Shown piece after piece: positions 1-13,800 of a DNA stretch of 64,000 bases; within the stretch, counting starts at the first letter, position 1; every line of letters starts with the position of its first letter. A model generated the notes under the pieces. It searched no databases. It was not told the origin of the DNA and worked only from the letters and a program-made list of their open reading frames with translations. Source of the stretch: Buxus sempervirens (Eukaryota; Streptophyta; Magnoliopsida; Buxales; Buxaceae); assembly GCA_947561395.2 (NCBI GenBank), contig OX387184.1, forward strand, positions 4,216,001 through 4,280,000, in the 5' to 3' direction. Both the position numbers and the translations under genes were made by a program.

Positions 1-369
1 TACCAAACGAATTTACCGATGAAATCAAAACGAACACTAATTTTCAATTATGTTTAAAACTACCACTAATTTTTAATTACCGTTTAAAATATAATTAAAT
101 AACATTTATAGATGCCCAGAGGAACTCTTCTTTACCGTTAGAAGACCAGCAGATCTTCTAGGCTCCGGGTCACTGGGTGTCCTCGGTTAAGTGATCATTT
201 TTCAACATAATTCTGATTCAGTTGCATAATTCTTAATAATTGTGGACTAGTGATGCTTTTTTTAACCTAATTATTAATGAGTAATTATTAATGAGTGTTA
301 TTTTATTGTTAATAAAAAGTTTCTTTCCAAAGTATCTTAAAAGAATTTGAAAGGCTTATCACAAATATA

Positions 370-585
370 TATATTTTTAAACTCAAGGTATCCGGGCCCG
401 TTTACTCTCGACCGATTAATCCGTGAGGGCCTATGCAAGACCCTGCAACCCACATTACCCGATTAAGTCTAAGGCCTATAGACCTTATGCAGGTAACCCT
501 AAAGAATTGAAAACACCTAAGAAGTTTTGAACCCGAGACCTTGGAGATAGCACACCTCTAGACCCCAAGATTTTTATCACTTATT
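370..585 (-). repeat. SINE-like dispersed repeat (candidate)
   Basis: Read on the minus strand, the segment contains a tRNA promoter-like B box (GGTTCAAAAC) after a stretch resembling an A-box region (GGTGTGCTATCTCC). This is followed by a GC-richer body ending near GGGCCCGGATACC. The composition differs sharply from the AT-rich flanks. The layout (A box, B box, unrelated body) is that of tRNA-derived plant SINEs. I see no clear tail or target duplication, so the assignment is tentative. Confidence 0.35.
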
Positions 586-914
586 TTGTTACAAGTGGGG
601 TTTGCAAGCTTTTTTGAGGTATTTATCAAAGAAATTTTTCATGGACAATAGAATGATATTTATTTTTAATTGTTTTAATTATCAAGAATTGGGCGACTGA
701 TTCCGAATTACTTTGAAAAGTATCACTTGAAATCAATTAATTTAACTTCCGCTTCCCACAGCAACAGGCTTCAGATCGATGTCGGCGAAATTGAATTGTA
801 CTGTTAAATGAAATCTTTGGTTTCTCACTCGGGGTGATCGATCTTGCTTCTGAGCCTGCTTCAAGTTTCACATAGCTAAGAACAGCTTGTATTGAATCCT
901 GTTGTGAATGTTAG
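586..914. other. Upstream region and probable 5' leader of the DnaJ gene
   Basis: The part up to about 740 is AT-rich and resembles the degenerate repeat seen again near 53.65 kb (shared words around ATAGAATGATA and ATTATCAA). From about 745 the sequence is more complex and probably holds the transcription start and first non-coding exon of the DnaJ gene. A good splice donor (TTAG|GTATGT) lies at 914/915, and an acceptor (CTTACAG) ends at 1478, 29 bases before the start codon. A 5'-UTR intron of about 564 bp is therefore inferred. No convincing TATA box was found. Confidence 0.4.
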
Positions 915-1507
915 GTATGTGTCTTTGTTTTCGTTTTTTCTGTTACTTGAAAGGCCAACTTGATGACTTTCCCGTTTTATCTTCTCATGGAGTTCACCAC
1001 GTAAAAAGATCACCCCTCACCCACCTGTTTTCTTTATTTTGTTGATTGAGATGAACTCTGATAATAGGATGTTTTCTTAGTTGTGGAAAATTTTCTGCCC
1101 TTGTTTTTTTCGGGGTTTGCTATTCTATACATTTTCAACTTTCAGAATATGGAGATTTTCGTAAGGATGGTGGATGTGGGAGTCTTTGATCTTTTCACTG
1201 TTTTGGTTTATTTCCCTTCTGGTATCTCCTGGTCTCTTTCTAGATTATACCCATTTAGCTTGTTCTTTGGTTTTGTGATTTGGCATGTGATACCTGCGAA
1301 AATTAGTTGCATTATGTGGACACAACCAGAGGTCTTGAATGGATAGGTTTCTGTGGGCTTTCACCCTTTATTTTCTTCTTCTTCCTCTTCCTCCTCCCCG
1401 TTTCATATTTATGTGTAAATGAGTGACCTAGTTTTCTTTCCCACTCCTTCGATATTTGATTCGGGGTTTCACTTACAGATTCCACCTCTTAGCTTGATTT
1501 GAAAGCG

Positions 1508-4500
1508 ATGGTGAAGGAAACCGAATATTATGACATCCTGGGCGTAAGTTTTGATGCCTCACCGTCTGAGATCAAGAAGGCTTATTACGTGAAAGTAAGG
1601 ACTCCACCTTTAAATAAAATGTATAACTGTTGAAAAAAAATTGGTTCACTGAGTTTTCGGTTATCTACAGTTGAACTTTTAATTGGACTGACCTTCCTTT
1701 TTAGAATTTCGATCAATCTTGTTGACATATCACATAATTTTTCTGTTTTTCATATTAATATAATTGTTTGTGTCTTTATACGATGTATAGGCAAGGCTGG
1801 TACACCCAGATAAAAATCCAGGGGATCCAAAAGCTGCCAACAATTTTCAGGTAAGGCACTTGGTCTAAGGTAATTTTTATGAAATACAGTCTAGAATTAT
1901 CTTTGAATAGTATTGCTACTAAGCATATAATCAAACAGGTTTTTTTTTAATGATTAGGGGGTACCTTTATCTCTTTCTCTGAATTGAGAACATATTTATG
2001 TAATTTTCTCAAGTTCATACCTGATTTTAATCTAACTTTTAATCTCTCATAGTTTTATAAGAGTCATTGGCTGCCTCCAAAATTGATACAAAACCATGAG
2101 AAAATAAAGGCATTTTAATAAGTATTGGACAGTATGTCTACCAACAGGTTCTCATGGTCACTATGAATCCAGTTTTCTAGCCATATTGGTTTTGGCTGAT
2201 CCTTAAAACCTTGGCATGCATAAGAATTTATCTTTTCTCAATCTTCGCAGATGATGCATGTAGCTCTGAGTTAAGATATATACATACATATATATATACT
2301 AGTAAACACGCACATGCTTTGCACGTGGGAGATTTATTAGTTATCTGATATACAAAATTTTTCCAAAAATTATAACGTGAACTGCTAATATACCAGATTT
2401 TTCATTTTTGAATATAATTAACATATTCAATATCAAATTAGTAATTAGTAATTGTTTATAACTAACTTAAACAAAATATAGTTATTAACATATTAATCCA
2501 TAGATTCTAATATCTATAGATTAATATTTATTGTTATCTAATTAATGTGAACTGCTAATATACAAGATTAATCTATAAATTTTAATATCTATAGATTAAT
2601 GCTTATAATTATCTATACTATTATTTAGAGGGAATATCCCTAGGATTTTTGCCGTTCTAGGGTCGCAAGCAATCTTTCCAAAATCCTAAAGGACTCCTAT
2701 ATCCAATAAAAATCTTAAAGGACTCCTATATCCAATAGGAAACTGCCCATCTTCCATAGAAAACCACCTCCTCAAGTAACCAATCATATCCCATGGAAAA
2801 CCACCACCAAAGAGGTCCCACCTCCGAATGCGTTTCCTCTTAATGAACTACTAGAATACAAGATAAAAGCTCTTTCTTATCTTCTCGATGTGCATTTCAC
2901 GTTTCAAGAAATGTTATCTAGAAATACAAGATTTAAAAATATTAGAATAATTAGTTTGAGGTTAAGTAAAACAAAACAGTCCGTTCTAAAGATATTTATA
3001 GACAAATTAAGTTTATTTGTCTATAGATATCCATGATCAAATTACAGCAGTCCATTCTAGACGTTACGAGGAAATATTGAACTAAGTTAGGGTTATAGCA
3101 TTTCTAGAATTAATGTAAGTGGTGATACCATCATTACGTTATAGAATATGTTAAGATTCTAATAATATGTATTTCATGATAAGATAAAGATGAATTAAAT
3201 ATGTAAGATAAAGATAATATGCAAACACCTTTTGAAAAGTAAACACCTATCATCATACATTAAGATGCTGATCAAGAGACAAATGACATTAAGAGAAAAA
3301 AAAAAGGGAACAATGATTAGATAAAGATGAATTAAATATATAAGATAGAGATAACATGCCAATATCTTTTGAAACAAATAAATATCATCATTCATTAGGA
3401 TAATAATCGAGAGATAAATGACATGAAAAAAAAGGAAAAAAGAAAATAACCGGTGGTTCTTCACTTCTCTTTGGAGATTTATAATACAGGACCAATTCGA
3501 TTGGAGATTTGGGACATGAAGAAGATAAATCACAACTTTTTATTTATACATTTGAAAGGATGTAACATTTGGAGATAGTGTGTGGAATATGACGTTTAGC
3601 AATTATATATTCTGATGCCTATCCGAAGTTTGAAAGGAGATACTGGTTGGAATAGAACAAAGGGGTTGGTACAACTTTTAGTAGTGAACGGGTGCCAAGG
3701 TAGTTTCAAAATAAGAGGAAATATGGTTAAGGTAGGGGATTTTTTGGGAAAAGAAAAATGGACAAACAATAATGGGCTTCATACTTTTTATAGTAGTAAA
3801 GATATATACAATGAGAAAAAAAAAATAAAACTTTTTTCTGCTCATAGTGCTCTGTTTTCTCATTCATCTGCGTGATTTTATTTGCAAAGGCACTCGGAGA
3901 GGCTTATCAGGTTCTAAGTGATCCTGCAAAGCGTGAATCATATGACAAGAATGGAAAGGAAGGAGTGCCACAGTAAGTTCATACAAACTCAAATAAGAAT
4001 TTGCAAAGGGAAAGCAATTGCCTGTATTCTACAGTTTGTTTTTCTCCTTTGCTTCATTGTTTAGAATATCCAGTATGAGATTTATTCTCTGAAATTCTTA
4101 TCTGTCAAGATTTCCTTCTTTTTATCTCTATCATGGAAAATGAAAGGTGAAAAAAGCATCCTTTTATGTACTCATTTATTTTCCAATACCAGGGATTCCA
4201 TGGTAGACCCTTCAGCTGTATTTGGGATGCTTTTTGGAAGTGAGTTCTTTGAAGACTATGTTGGGCTGCTAGCCTTGGCTTCTTTGGCATCTATTGAGGC
4301 TGAAGAAGACTCACAGGTTCCCGAGGTACGAAGGCAGAGGGTCCAAGACAAGATGAAGGTATCTTCCATCTGCTAGTTTTGAAGATATGTCAATTGCTCC
4401 AAAAAGTTTTTATTGAATTTGTTATATCCTTGGAAAAGTACAGGAGTTGCAGAAAGAGAGGGAAGAAAAGCTTGTAAAGAATCTTAAAGATCGCCTTCAG

Positions 4501-7500
4501 TTATATGTTGAAGGTCAAAGAGATGAGTTCGTCAAATGGGGAAATTCAGAGGCCCGTCGCCTCTCTCAAGCTGGTATCTTCCTTCTTTTAATTAGTAAAC
4601 AAATGCAGGTAGATTCCTCAAAGGGAAGTCTGTTTTAACAAGAAAGGAGGTTGGAAGGCCCCTTCAAACCATATGGTCACCATGTTGGTGGCTTTCTCAA
4701 AATATGTAATAATATCATTTTCAGAGTTAAAAAAAACAAGACATATGGTCATGTGCCCTTTTTGGGGGGAAAGTAATCAAGTTTAACAGATCTTCTTGAA
4801 TCATTGAACAACCTAATGAGAGCACATTGATTGGAACATTAAAACAATCAAACCCAGAAAAACCATATAAGCTTATCCTTTTTTCACTTTCAACTACTAA
4901 ATAGTTCAGTGATTTACACGTGAATGCATCATTTTTGGAAGTTGGAACCTTACCTTGTCATCCGTCAATACTGAAGTCCCTGGGTTTCCACTTGTACTAT
5001 ATAGCAGATGGTTTTAGTAGTATATAAAGACTCTTGTATTTATTGAAAGGGTTTGATTTCCCAACTAACTGGGAATTAACTCTATAGTACATTTTAACTA
5101 CTGTCTTGAAATCTTCCACCATTTCTTATATTTTTCTGACAAAAGGTAAATTCATTATAGTATTCTTACAAAAAGGGCAACTAGGGAAATGAGAAATGCC
5201 CCCAAAAGTCCCAGAAGTTATGGTATGTAAGTATGTTGAATACTTCATTTTTGTTATTTTAATGCTAACTAGTTATTATCTTCTGTCATTCTGGCTAGAA
5301 CATCAAAATTTCTAGGAAAATGGCTTACTCTTGACCTGTATGTTTTTCTAGAAAATTTAATGGGACAAGCCTGGATTTACTGCATTTTCTCTTATTTCTT
5401 CACTAACTGAAATTTCCACCGACATATATTTGCTGCCACTTTCAGCTTTTGGTGAGGCCATGCTACATACCATTGGGTATATTTACACTAGGCAAGCTTC
5501 AAGAGAACTTGGGAAGACCAAATGGTTCATGGGAGTGCCTTTCTTCGCAGAGTGGGTACGAGACAAAGGTCACCATATAAAATCACAAGTAACAGCAGCT
5601 TCAGGTGCAATGTCTTTTGTAGACAGGGTGCTTATTTGGATAAAAAATTGCTTTTGGGTTCTATTGTCTTTGTTCAGAACATTACAAACTGAAATAAACT
5701 TTTTGTTGTTTTATTTTGTGGGTGTCTTGTCAATGGATAGGGGCGATTTCTTTAATCCTAATTCAGGAAGATTTGAAGAAGATGGACCAGGGTGAAAATA
5801 AACAAGAGAATATGCTGAAACTCATTGAAGAGAAGAAAGAGGCCATGGTTAATTCTCTTTGGAAGATCAATGTGGTTGATATTGAATCGACCCTCTCACA
5901 TGTTTGTCAAATGGTGAGCTTCGGTTCATTTTAATCTAGCTTGGGAAAAACTAACTTCTGCTCAACAACATGAAGTTTTGACATGGCATCTTAGTTGTTG
6001 AACTTAGTTTAATAGAATGGCAGTTTGCTGTGAAATTTTTGTTTCTAACTGGATGTACCCTCTCACAAGTTAGCCAAATGATGAGCTTCAGTTAATTTTT
6101 AACTGGCTTGGGAAAACTAATTTTTGCTCAGAGAGAATGAGGCAAACAGAGAAGAGAAGATGGGAGAACTCAAAACAGGGTGGAATGAAAAAGGAAAGTA
6201 TAGATTTGGTGATTGAATATTGTTGTGTGTGCTCAAGGGATCTTTTGAATTCCCCTTGTTTTTTACAAAGTGTGGAGCGGATTTTACGTGTGGGGGACTA
6301 AACTTGGGGCTCTGTGACTAAAATTGCCCTTTAAATTTTTAACAATTTTTATTAAATATGAACTTATACTTATCAAAAGGTAAAATAATATTTTATTGTG
6401 CTCTGTTTTATAAATAATACAGAATTCAAACTAATCGTAATTCCATTAATCTAGGTTAGTTTAACAACTCATATGTTCATTGCACTCATCCTGTTATATA
6501 TTATCACAGGAGTGATTGAGTGAGCATATAATAAGCATGAGACCCAACACATGATGATTATTCCTTGGCAATCTCCTGGGGGGAAACTGATCCGAACCTG
6601 TGACTTTTGACCAAATTATGCATCACATGTTAGTGGATGTCAGAAAAGATTTGGTAGAGAGTGGTCACTCTTAAGACTTGTCAAGTTGAAGTTCATCTCA
6701 GTTAAGCACTCATGTGTATCTTATTGATGATATGTGCTTGAATTTTCCAGTGATAATTCTTATGCTTTGTATGAAAAATCACTAGTCTCAGTGTAACAAG
6801 GTATCCTCTGATGGGGACACACTAAATGTATCCACATCTATGATATCCCATACAATTCATTGGATTATTCCCGTGTCAATTGTAAATGTTGAATTTTTTT
6901 TAATACAATTTTGTGATATAGGCAAGAGAAGGGGTATTGTGTTGCCATTGGACAAGTAGAAAGTGTTTATGTAGCAGAACTGGTGAATTGTTTCTAAACT
7001 AACCGATGTTGTTGAATGTGTCTGCACATATGTGGTTCACATATCTAACCATCAGATATGGTCCAGAGAGTATGCTAGCTTTTGTTTGTTACTTGGTCAC
7101 ATAATTGTATATATGCAATGCCATACTTTGCTGCACCTGAATACGTTTTTCATCAGTTTAATAATTTTTTTAGAGTTTTGCAAGTTCACAGCATGTGCAG
7201 TTTTATGTGATTTGACTACTATGGTCCCTGCAACTTAGCTTCATTATGTATAATGATGACAACTGTAGGAATGCATGCCTGTTATGCCCACAAAATATAT
7301 AGTCATGTGCATGCATTCTAAAGGGGACATATTTAACTTGTTATCAGCATGATACAGATAATAAGTAAAAACAAGGGAATTGCTACAGTAAGTTTGATGG
7401 AACTTTGAATTAAATTTATTTAATTGTACCAAGAATGACTTTTAAAGAACCACTACTTGGATTCAAGAAACTGTTTTTTGACTTTTTTGCTTTCTTTTCA

Positions 7501-9572
7501 GGTTCTTAAAGACTCTAGTGTTCCAAAGGAAACTCTTAAGCTACAGGCAAAAGCATTAAAGAAACTTGGAACAATCTTCCAAGTAAGTGTTGCTTTTTTT
7601 TTTTTTTCCATATTACCCTGTCTTTTTTATTAATGTTTACACAATATCTAATTATTAAGTCATTCCGTCACATATGATTCGCTCGCTTTATTTTGAAAGT
7701 GGGTTACCACTGTCTCAGTTTAGACTTAATAACTTTTTTCTGATGCAAATCCGCAATCAGTTAGGCATAGCATGGAAACTTCAGAAATTTAACTTCATTG
7801 TTCTTTCTGTATCTTGTATAAAATAAATGATGACAATAACTCTAGCCAAACTTATTGCAAGCTTTTAATAGGGCAATAAATAGTTTTGCATCAGTTAAAG
7901 ATTAGGTTGATATGGCTTGTCGAAAGCATTAGGTACCCAGCCAGAACCTTTTAAAACCTGGGTGCGCAGACATGTATTATGTCAAGCTAGGGATGACAGG
8001 TTAAGTTTAAATAGGTAAACTGCCTGTCTTTAACTCACCCTGTTTCTAAGGGATCGGGTTTGGTAAGATTTCATCCAGCTTCAGGTTTTTCTGGGCCATA
8101 AACCAACACATTGTTATTCAAGCATATGTTAATTGTATATACTTTATGTAAAAATACATATTTTATGAGTTAAAAGTGCTATTTATTTTATAATATATGT
8201 TGGAGATGGATCTCACCTAAAAGAAGCAACACAAACTATGAAAAACAGAAAAGGTTTGAGAGGCAGTGAAGTTATCCCCACATACAACAGAGTATGTTTA
8301 AATCTCTTTAAAGCCGAAAATTACCTTGGCCCTTCTTCCTGTGCAATCTTTCAATAGCAAGCAATTAGAAACAATTTCAAATTACATATTTAGCTATTCT
8401 AACACGATCTTGATTGGACATCTGAAATGTTGTTTTAATCAAGTTCAATATAGTCCACTCAAGCTAAAAGGCAAACTTTATAAGATAGCTGTTAAACTTG
8501 CTGTGATGTCGGAAAACAAAATGGCAACATATTCATATGGCTGGCAAGTAATTTTTTATTTATTTATAATAATAGCTTAATTTATAGAAATGTTTCTTAA
8601 ACTATCATCACAAACCGCATAGGGAAAGAATTCTTTGCAGTAATGTTATATGGTACTCTCTTCGTGTTATATGTCTGGCAAGTATTGCTGAAATGAGTAA
8701 CATTGAGATGGAATAGTAGGAAGAATAGAAAAAAAATAAGGTAAGGAATAAGTATTATCCGAGGGTAGCATAAGTGAGTTGACATTGAAGGATCTAAGCT
8801 AGAGAGAGAGGAAGATTAAAAAAAAGGCCCGGATGAATCAGTTAGAAAAGCGGTAAATATACAAATCTAATTAACGACATTGCTGTCAATGAGGATGGAA
8901 CTCAAGAATTTTTATTGCTGATACCAACTAGACAAGGTATTTTTATTCTTGCTGTTTTCAATCTAGGTTGACCAAATTTGAAATTTTTTGGAAGTTAACA
9001 TTATTTCTATTTTCACCCAACTAACGTTATTGAGCTAATTGAATAACTAATGATAAAATAGACTTAAAATTTGAAAACTTGATCAAGCACTTTGGTACAT
9101 GCGTGGCTCCAAAACAGGCTTGATATTGGATACACATGACAAAATGATGCATGCATACATGTCATTATGCAGATTGCAGCTCAATTTAATTGTATGCTTA
9201 CAGTACTTCCCCCCTTTTCTCTATGAAAGCATGGATTTCTGGAAAGTAGTTCTTGTTCTTGAAACGCTGGGCATAATTATAAATTTTGTGAAGAATGATT
9301 TCTTATCTCTTCTATTGATCTAATGTGTTGTCTGGAGCATGATTTTATCTTAATTCTCATACTAAATTTGATCTCTTAATCAATATGTGGTTATTTAACA
9401 CAGGTATGTGTGGATACGTCTGCACAAAACAGGTATCACAGTTTCTGTTAAAACTAAAATGTACTAATACTTCCTAATTATTTAGGGTGCCAAGGCTATC
9501 TACAGAAGAGAAAGCAGCTTGCGCCATGAGAATCGCACAAATGCAGGCGGCACATCAACGCAGGCATCATGA
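1508..9572 (+). CDS. DnaJ (Hsp40) co-chaperone with DnaJ-X C-terminal domain
   Basis: Nine coding exons were read by hand: 1508-1594, 1791-1850, 3890-3972, 4193-4358, 4444-4573, 5446-5604, 5741-5913, 7502-7582 and 9486-9572. All introns are GT-AG and phases agree, giving 341 residues. The protein opens with a J domain ([13 protein letters not shown], helix III lead KKAYYVKA, HPD at residues 34-36). That tripeptide stimulates Hsp70 ATPase. The rest matches the plant DnaJ-X family (related to Arabidopsis dnaJ10, At4g39150, At2g21510), with signatures [34 protein letters not shown] and [13 protein letters not shown]. There is no Gly/Phe region or zinc finger, so it is a type III J protein, probably cytosolic or nuclear. 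The end, IFQGAK followed by YRRESSLR, matches family C-termini and fixes the last splice site; one base further on, the frame would give an unrelated tail. The intron at 1851-3889 is enlarged by repeats. The family is certain; the exact orthologue is not. Confidence 0.93.
2299..2420 (-). mobile_element. Helitron 3' terminus inside DnaJ intron 2 (candidate)
   Basis: On the minus strand a near-palindrome (CACGTGC, AAA, GCATGTG with one wobble pair) is followed by a short spacer and CTAG at 2299-2302, then a host T. Hairpin, CTRR, T is the Helitron 3' signature, and it resembles the other Helitron-type ends at 26.1, 38.85, 39.04 and 53.85 kb. The matching 5' end was not identified. A separate 5'-like start (A|TCTATACTATTATTT) occurs near 2615 in the opposite orientation. 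Confidence 0.45.
3181..3460. repeat. Imperfect tandem duplication, unit about 135 bp
   Basis: Two adjacent copies (about 3181-3318 and 3319-3460) share the order GATAAAGATGAATTAAATAT, a purine stretch, CTTTTGAAA, ATCATCAT, ATTA, GAGA, AAATGACAT and a poly-A run. They sit in the long DnaJ intron 2 and are not coding. Confidence 0.6.
5887..6132 (+). repeat. Duplicated exon 7 end and splice donor inside the DnaJ intron
   Basis: The last ~25 bases of coding exon 7 plus ~50 bases of intron (5887-5965) recur about 167 bp downstream (6054-6132). Shared words are ACCCTCTCACA, CAAATG, GATGAGCTTC versus GGTGAGCTTC, and CTTGGGAAAA. In the second copy the donor GGTGAG has become GATGAG, so the copy cannot be used as a splice site. 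Confidence 0.7.
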
Positions 9573-10888
9573 GACGTATCCAAGACATGCATCCTAGAAC
9601 CGTTTGTGTTATTGTGTTCGTGTTATTGTATTTGGTCTCTTGACTTGATTCGCTCATGCTCTTAGCTATTTGTTTATTTTAGCACCATTCTAACTACCCA
9701 TTTGTATGTTTAGCAATATCGCATACCGTTTCCTTCTACTTATTTTCCCTTTGCATCTTTGCATTTTTTATCCATGTGTGGGCGACCATTGATGTATATA
9801 TCGTCGAAGGAGATAAAATTTAGATTTAACCCTCTGTTGATCACCCAACGAGATCGAGATGTTGTGAAGCAGCGTCCCTCTTACAGCAAGTTATTCTTGG
9901 AACATACAGGTTTGCATAAAAGATTTATGGATTTTCTTTTTTAACCATTTTTTTCTCTTTAAGGCTACAAAAGGACGAGGACAATCTGACGTGAATTTTG
10001 AGGTAAGAAAATATAAATATTAGGAACAATCTGACGTGGATGATGCAAGAGGACAAATTGCAGGCATCACTACTTTACTGAGCTAAGAAGGTTATGTGCA
10101 AATTTCAGTTCTTTTTCCTTCTCCCATGCATTACACCTTTTGTACGCGGATTTAGTTTTTCTAATGAATCCTCTCTTGTTCCCAAAAAAGGAACAACCTG
10201 ACGTGAAAGTCTTCTTGTTACGTTCGTGCTTTGGCCTCTTCCGTGCTAAACAGAAAACAGCTTGGGAGTTGGGATACCCTTGATGCGAATCGAATACCGT
10301 ACTTGTTATCCAGGCCTAGCTCTGATACCGTTCTGGGCAGCCCTGACCCGTCACAGAGATCTGGAAGATGATTAGCTATAAACTTGCTACTAGCATAAAC
10401 AAGATTCTGCATTTTTCTTCTTAAACCAAAATGAGGGGCTACGTGCAGGACAAGACTGCGCACCCTCCAAATTATACAATTCAACCAACTCGTCACGCAA
10501 AATAGACCAATCCTCGTTTCGGGTCAACCCCCCAACCCAAACAACCATTCCCTTCCCCAACACGAAAGAAAAAAAATCACTACCTAGTCATTGAGCTTCG
10601 TTCTATAATGCCATATTTCTAAACGGATCATCATCTTATGGGATGGAAGAGAAACAGAACTTAGACGAACGAAAACAAAATCATTCTTACACAAGATTTT
10701 GATTCTCATACCCATACATCTTTAGGCTTCGGCCAGCCAGGGAGAGCACTAAACAAATTTGGACAACTCCCCTCACTCATCTGCAAAATTTTCAGAAATG
10801 GAGAACTCCTCAAGTAGGTAATTCATCAAGCTTTTCTTTTTAATTATCGCCGCTGCCATAAAATAATTCCCATTTTCTTGCTTTGTCA
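9573..10888. other. Convergent intergenic space between the DnaJ and PWP1 genes
   Basis: This stretch contains the two facing 3' UTRs. At 9960-10210 it is broken by short repeats of GGAACAATCTGACGTG-like words, and at 10200-10560 by an LTR-retrotransposon relic. No other gene is visible. Confidence 0.6.
10200..10560 (-). mobile_element. LTR-retrotransposon relic with initiator-Met primer-binding-site motif
   Basis: On the minus strand the segment contains GGTATCAGAGC (10323-10333), the core of the plant initiator methionine tRNA primer-binding site used by many copia and gypsy elements, with LTR-like sequence before it. The insertion is a short, broken, old fragment. Family cannot be set and no target duplication is visible. 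Confidence 0.4.
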
Positions 10889-13800
10889 TCATGACTCTGG
10901 TGCAATATTTATTCTCTGTCTAGCATAATTTCCAAATTTTCGTACAATCCCTGCATCAAATAATGTGTTCCATACCTGCAAATACTCAAATCATCATCAT
11001 CACTTTAATTGTGAGTAAATTTAGGATAACAAAATACAAAGAAATGAAGGCAAACAGTAAGAAATTTGTGACTCACTTCCAATCTCCCTTTAGAACCTCC
11101 TATAGCCAGCAAAAAGGGACTATCCTCTGAGAAAGAAATGGAAAAGACAGCTCCCTGGTGAAGCACAAACGAATGCGTGGCAATTAAAACCCAGACAACT
11201 AACACAGGATAATCTGTCTACGGCATAATTAAACAGATTTAGAAATCCATCATTATGATATTGTCCAAGCCCTATCCAAATATAAGACAGGTTTAAGCAA
11301 AGGAAAAGTAGAAGCCAAGACCCCATTGATTATGAAAGTTATGTTTGGAACATGCACAAATCGATGACTTATGCATACCTTTCCACTAATGAAAATGAAC
11401 ATTCATGGCACCCATCATCTATAAACTGATTTAAGAACTGTGTGTGTTATGTGAAGTTCTTTAAGATAGCTTTTTAAATCACAGATCTAGTAAATAAACA
11501 GTTTTAGTATGTATAACACTGGAAACAAATATTTTGGAATTCTTTGTCTCCCAGAAAACGTATTAGCATCCCCCACACACCACCACCCCCCCAACACAAC
11601 AAAACACAACACCACACCACACCACAACACACACCTACCCACCCACTGACTGATTATTCAGCCCAACATGTGAGATTTGAGAACAATGGAAGGTCCAACA
11701 ACAGTTAAAACAAATTTAAATTAGATCTCATAATACAATTGGCCCACAAATATAAGAATCCCAAAAATCGGTCACTGGGTCAATATCAAATAGATGACCA
11801 CTCACTGTCATGTCAAAGTAATTAGCAAGCAATATTCATGGATCACTTACAGCTTTAGGATTCCTGGACACAACACATGAAGGCTCGTTGTTTGATAAAT
11901 CCCATATTTTAACCTAGAAGAATATAGAGGTAAGAGAACTCCATCAACAAAATGTCCCAACCAGAAAACTGCTCTCAGAAATGTAAAGGCCAATATGAAG
12001 AACATTAGACATTACCATCTTATCTGTGGACCCAGTGGCAAGCAGCTGCAAAAATTCATAAAAGAATATTAAATAAAGCTAAGTGTGTCAAGTTTGTTTT
12101 CTACAGAACTCATTCTTCAGGAATTGAGAATTGAGAAGGGGAAAAAATTACATTTGGTGCAGCAGGATTATATGAGATTGTGCAAACAGCTTTTTCATGT
12201 GCATGGAGTGTGAAACTTGGTTTGGACCCAGAAGGCTTGTCAGAGTTAGCTGCCCTGATATCAAAACCCTGAACTGTACCATCTTCAAGACTGACCTAAA
12301 AAAAACATTCAGAGAAGAATTACCATAATTCTACTATCCATATTCTATCAAAAACAGAATGTTGATTCTAATCCTTATAAGGTACATTAATGGAACTCCA
12401 TTAAGAATAAACCATAACTTTCTAGTTCGGTTAACTTTTTGTAATGCAACTTTCTCAAAATTTTAATCCTTTTTTTTATTTTTTATTTTTATATTCATAT
12501 GAAAATTCTTGACAAACAAAAATACAAAAAGAAACCACATATTAACAACAGTTCCTGGTTCAAACCACCAACCATTGAAAGTATCATATCTTCAGTAAAA
12601 TCTAAAATTATGGTGTATCAGTGTATGTACATAAAAACATTCAGAACAGATGATTATAATTTTACTGCATCCCCCTGTCATACTTTGGGATATGTGTAAT
12701 GGCCATGTAATGGCAGGATCTAGCCCAGTTGGCTTTATTAAATGCATAAAAAAGCTTTTAGCGTAGGAGATATTCACTTTCCCAGATACCAATCCATGGA
12801 ATCTATTTTTCCCTAAAGAACTGTAAAACAAGGATCTCCTAATGATAAAAGTTGGTGAAAATAAGATAGAAAGATCCAAGGAGGAAAGAGAAATAACTCA
12901 CAACAAATGAATGCTCCGTGTGGGGGTCCCAAGCCAAGCTTTCAACATCAGCAGCAACTAACCACTTAAAACCAGCGTGTGAAGGTATTCTTCCATCCTT
13001 CTGCATGTTATAAATATAGTGAACGATAAAGTCAGGATATCTGAAGACAATCCATAGCCAAAACTCATACAATTAACCATATCTTGAACAATGCTCGGCC
13101 TAGACTACTGTGCATAAACAAGCACAAACTTTTAAACCTATTTAGATGCACTAACTTGAAAACACTGCAAATCACCATATTCAATGAAAATTCTATAATC
13201 AACCAAACAAGTTTCTAGACAAGCACACCAAAAAAGGGGTAATCTAACCTGCAGTACCTCCTTAAAAGTAAGATCACTAAAATGTCCATACAATATCCAA
13301 GTTAAAAATTCTGAAAATTGCAACATCTCAACTACGATGCAATCAATTAATTGTTCCTAAAATAAATTCCATTCTCAGAAACAGGCACCATCTATCTTTC
13401 ATTAGCTCCAAATTATTTTTAAATTTTAACCATCATTTGTTTATAATATTGAATCCAAAATGGAAAACGACAAAAGCAAATAAGCTAAACAACATCAAAC
13501 ATCACAGAAGAAGTGAATCATAATTCTAAATCAGTATCAATCACAGACGAAAAACCATAGAAGGCACTGTAATTTCCAAGGAAACAACTTCTGGCATTAT
13601 TATATTTTATGGGCTTCTAGAGAAAATAGGCCTTAAAAATGACCACAACTTCATTATGTTCAATAATTTGCATGAGGTATGACATAGCATTTACGAAATA
13701 ATTGAAGCTCCGGAAAAGAAAGACCAAATATTAGGATACAAATTAATTATGTAATGGCTGACGAATATTGGATATTGGCTGAAATCCTGAAACCATGAAA

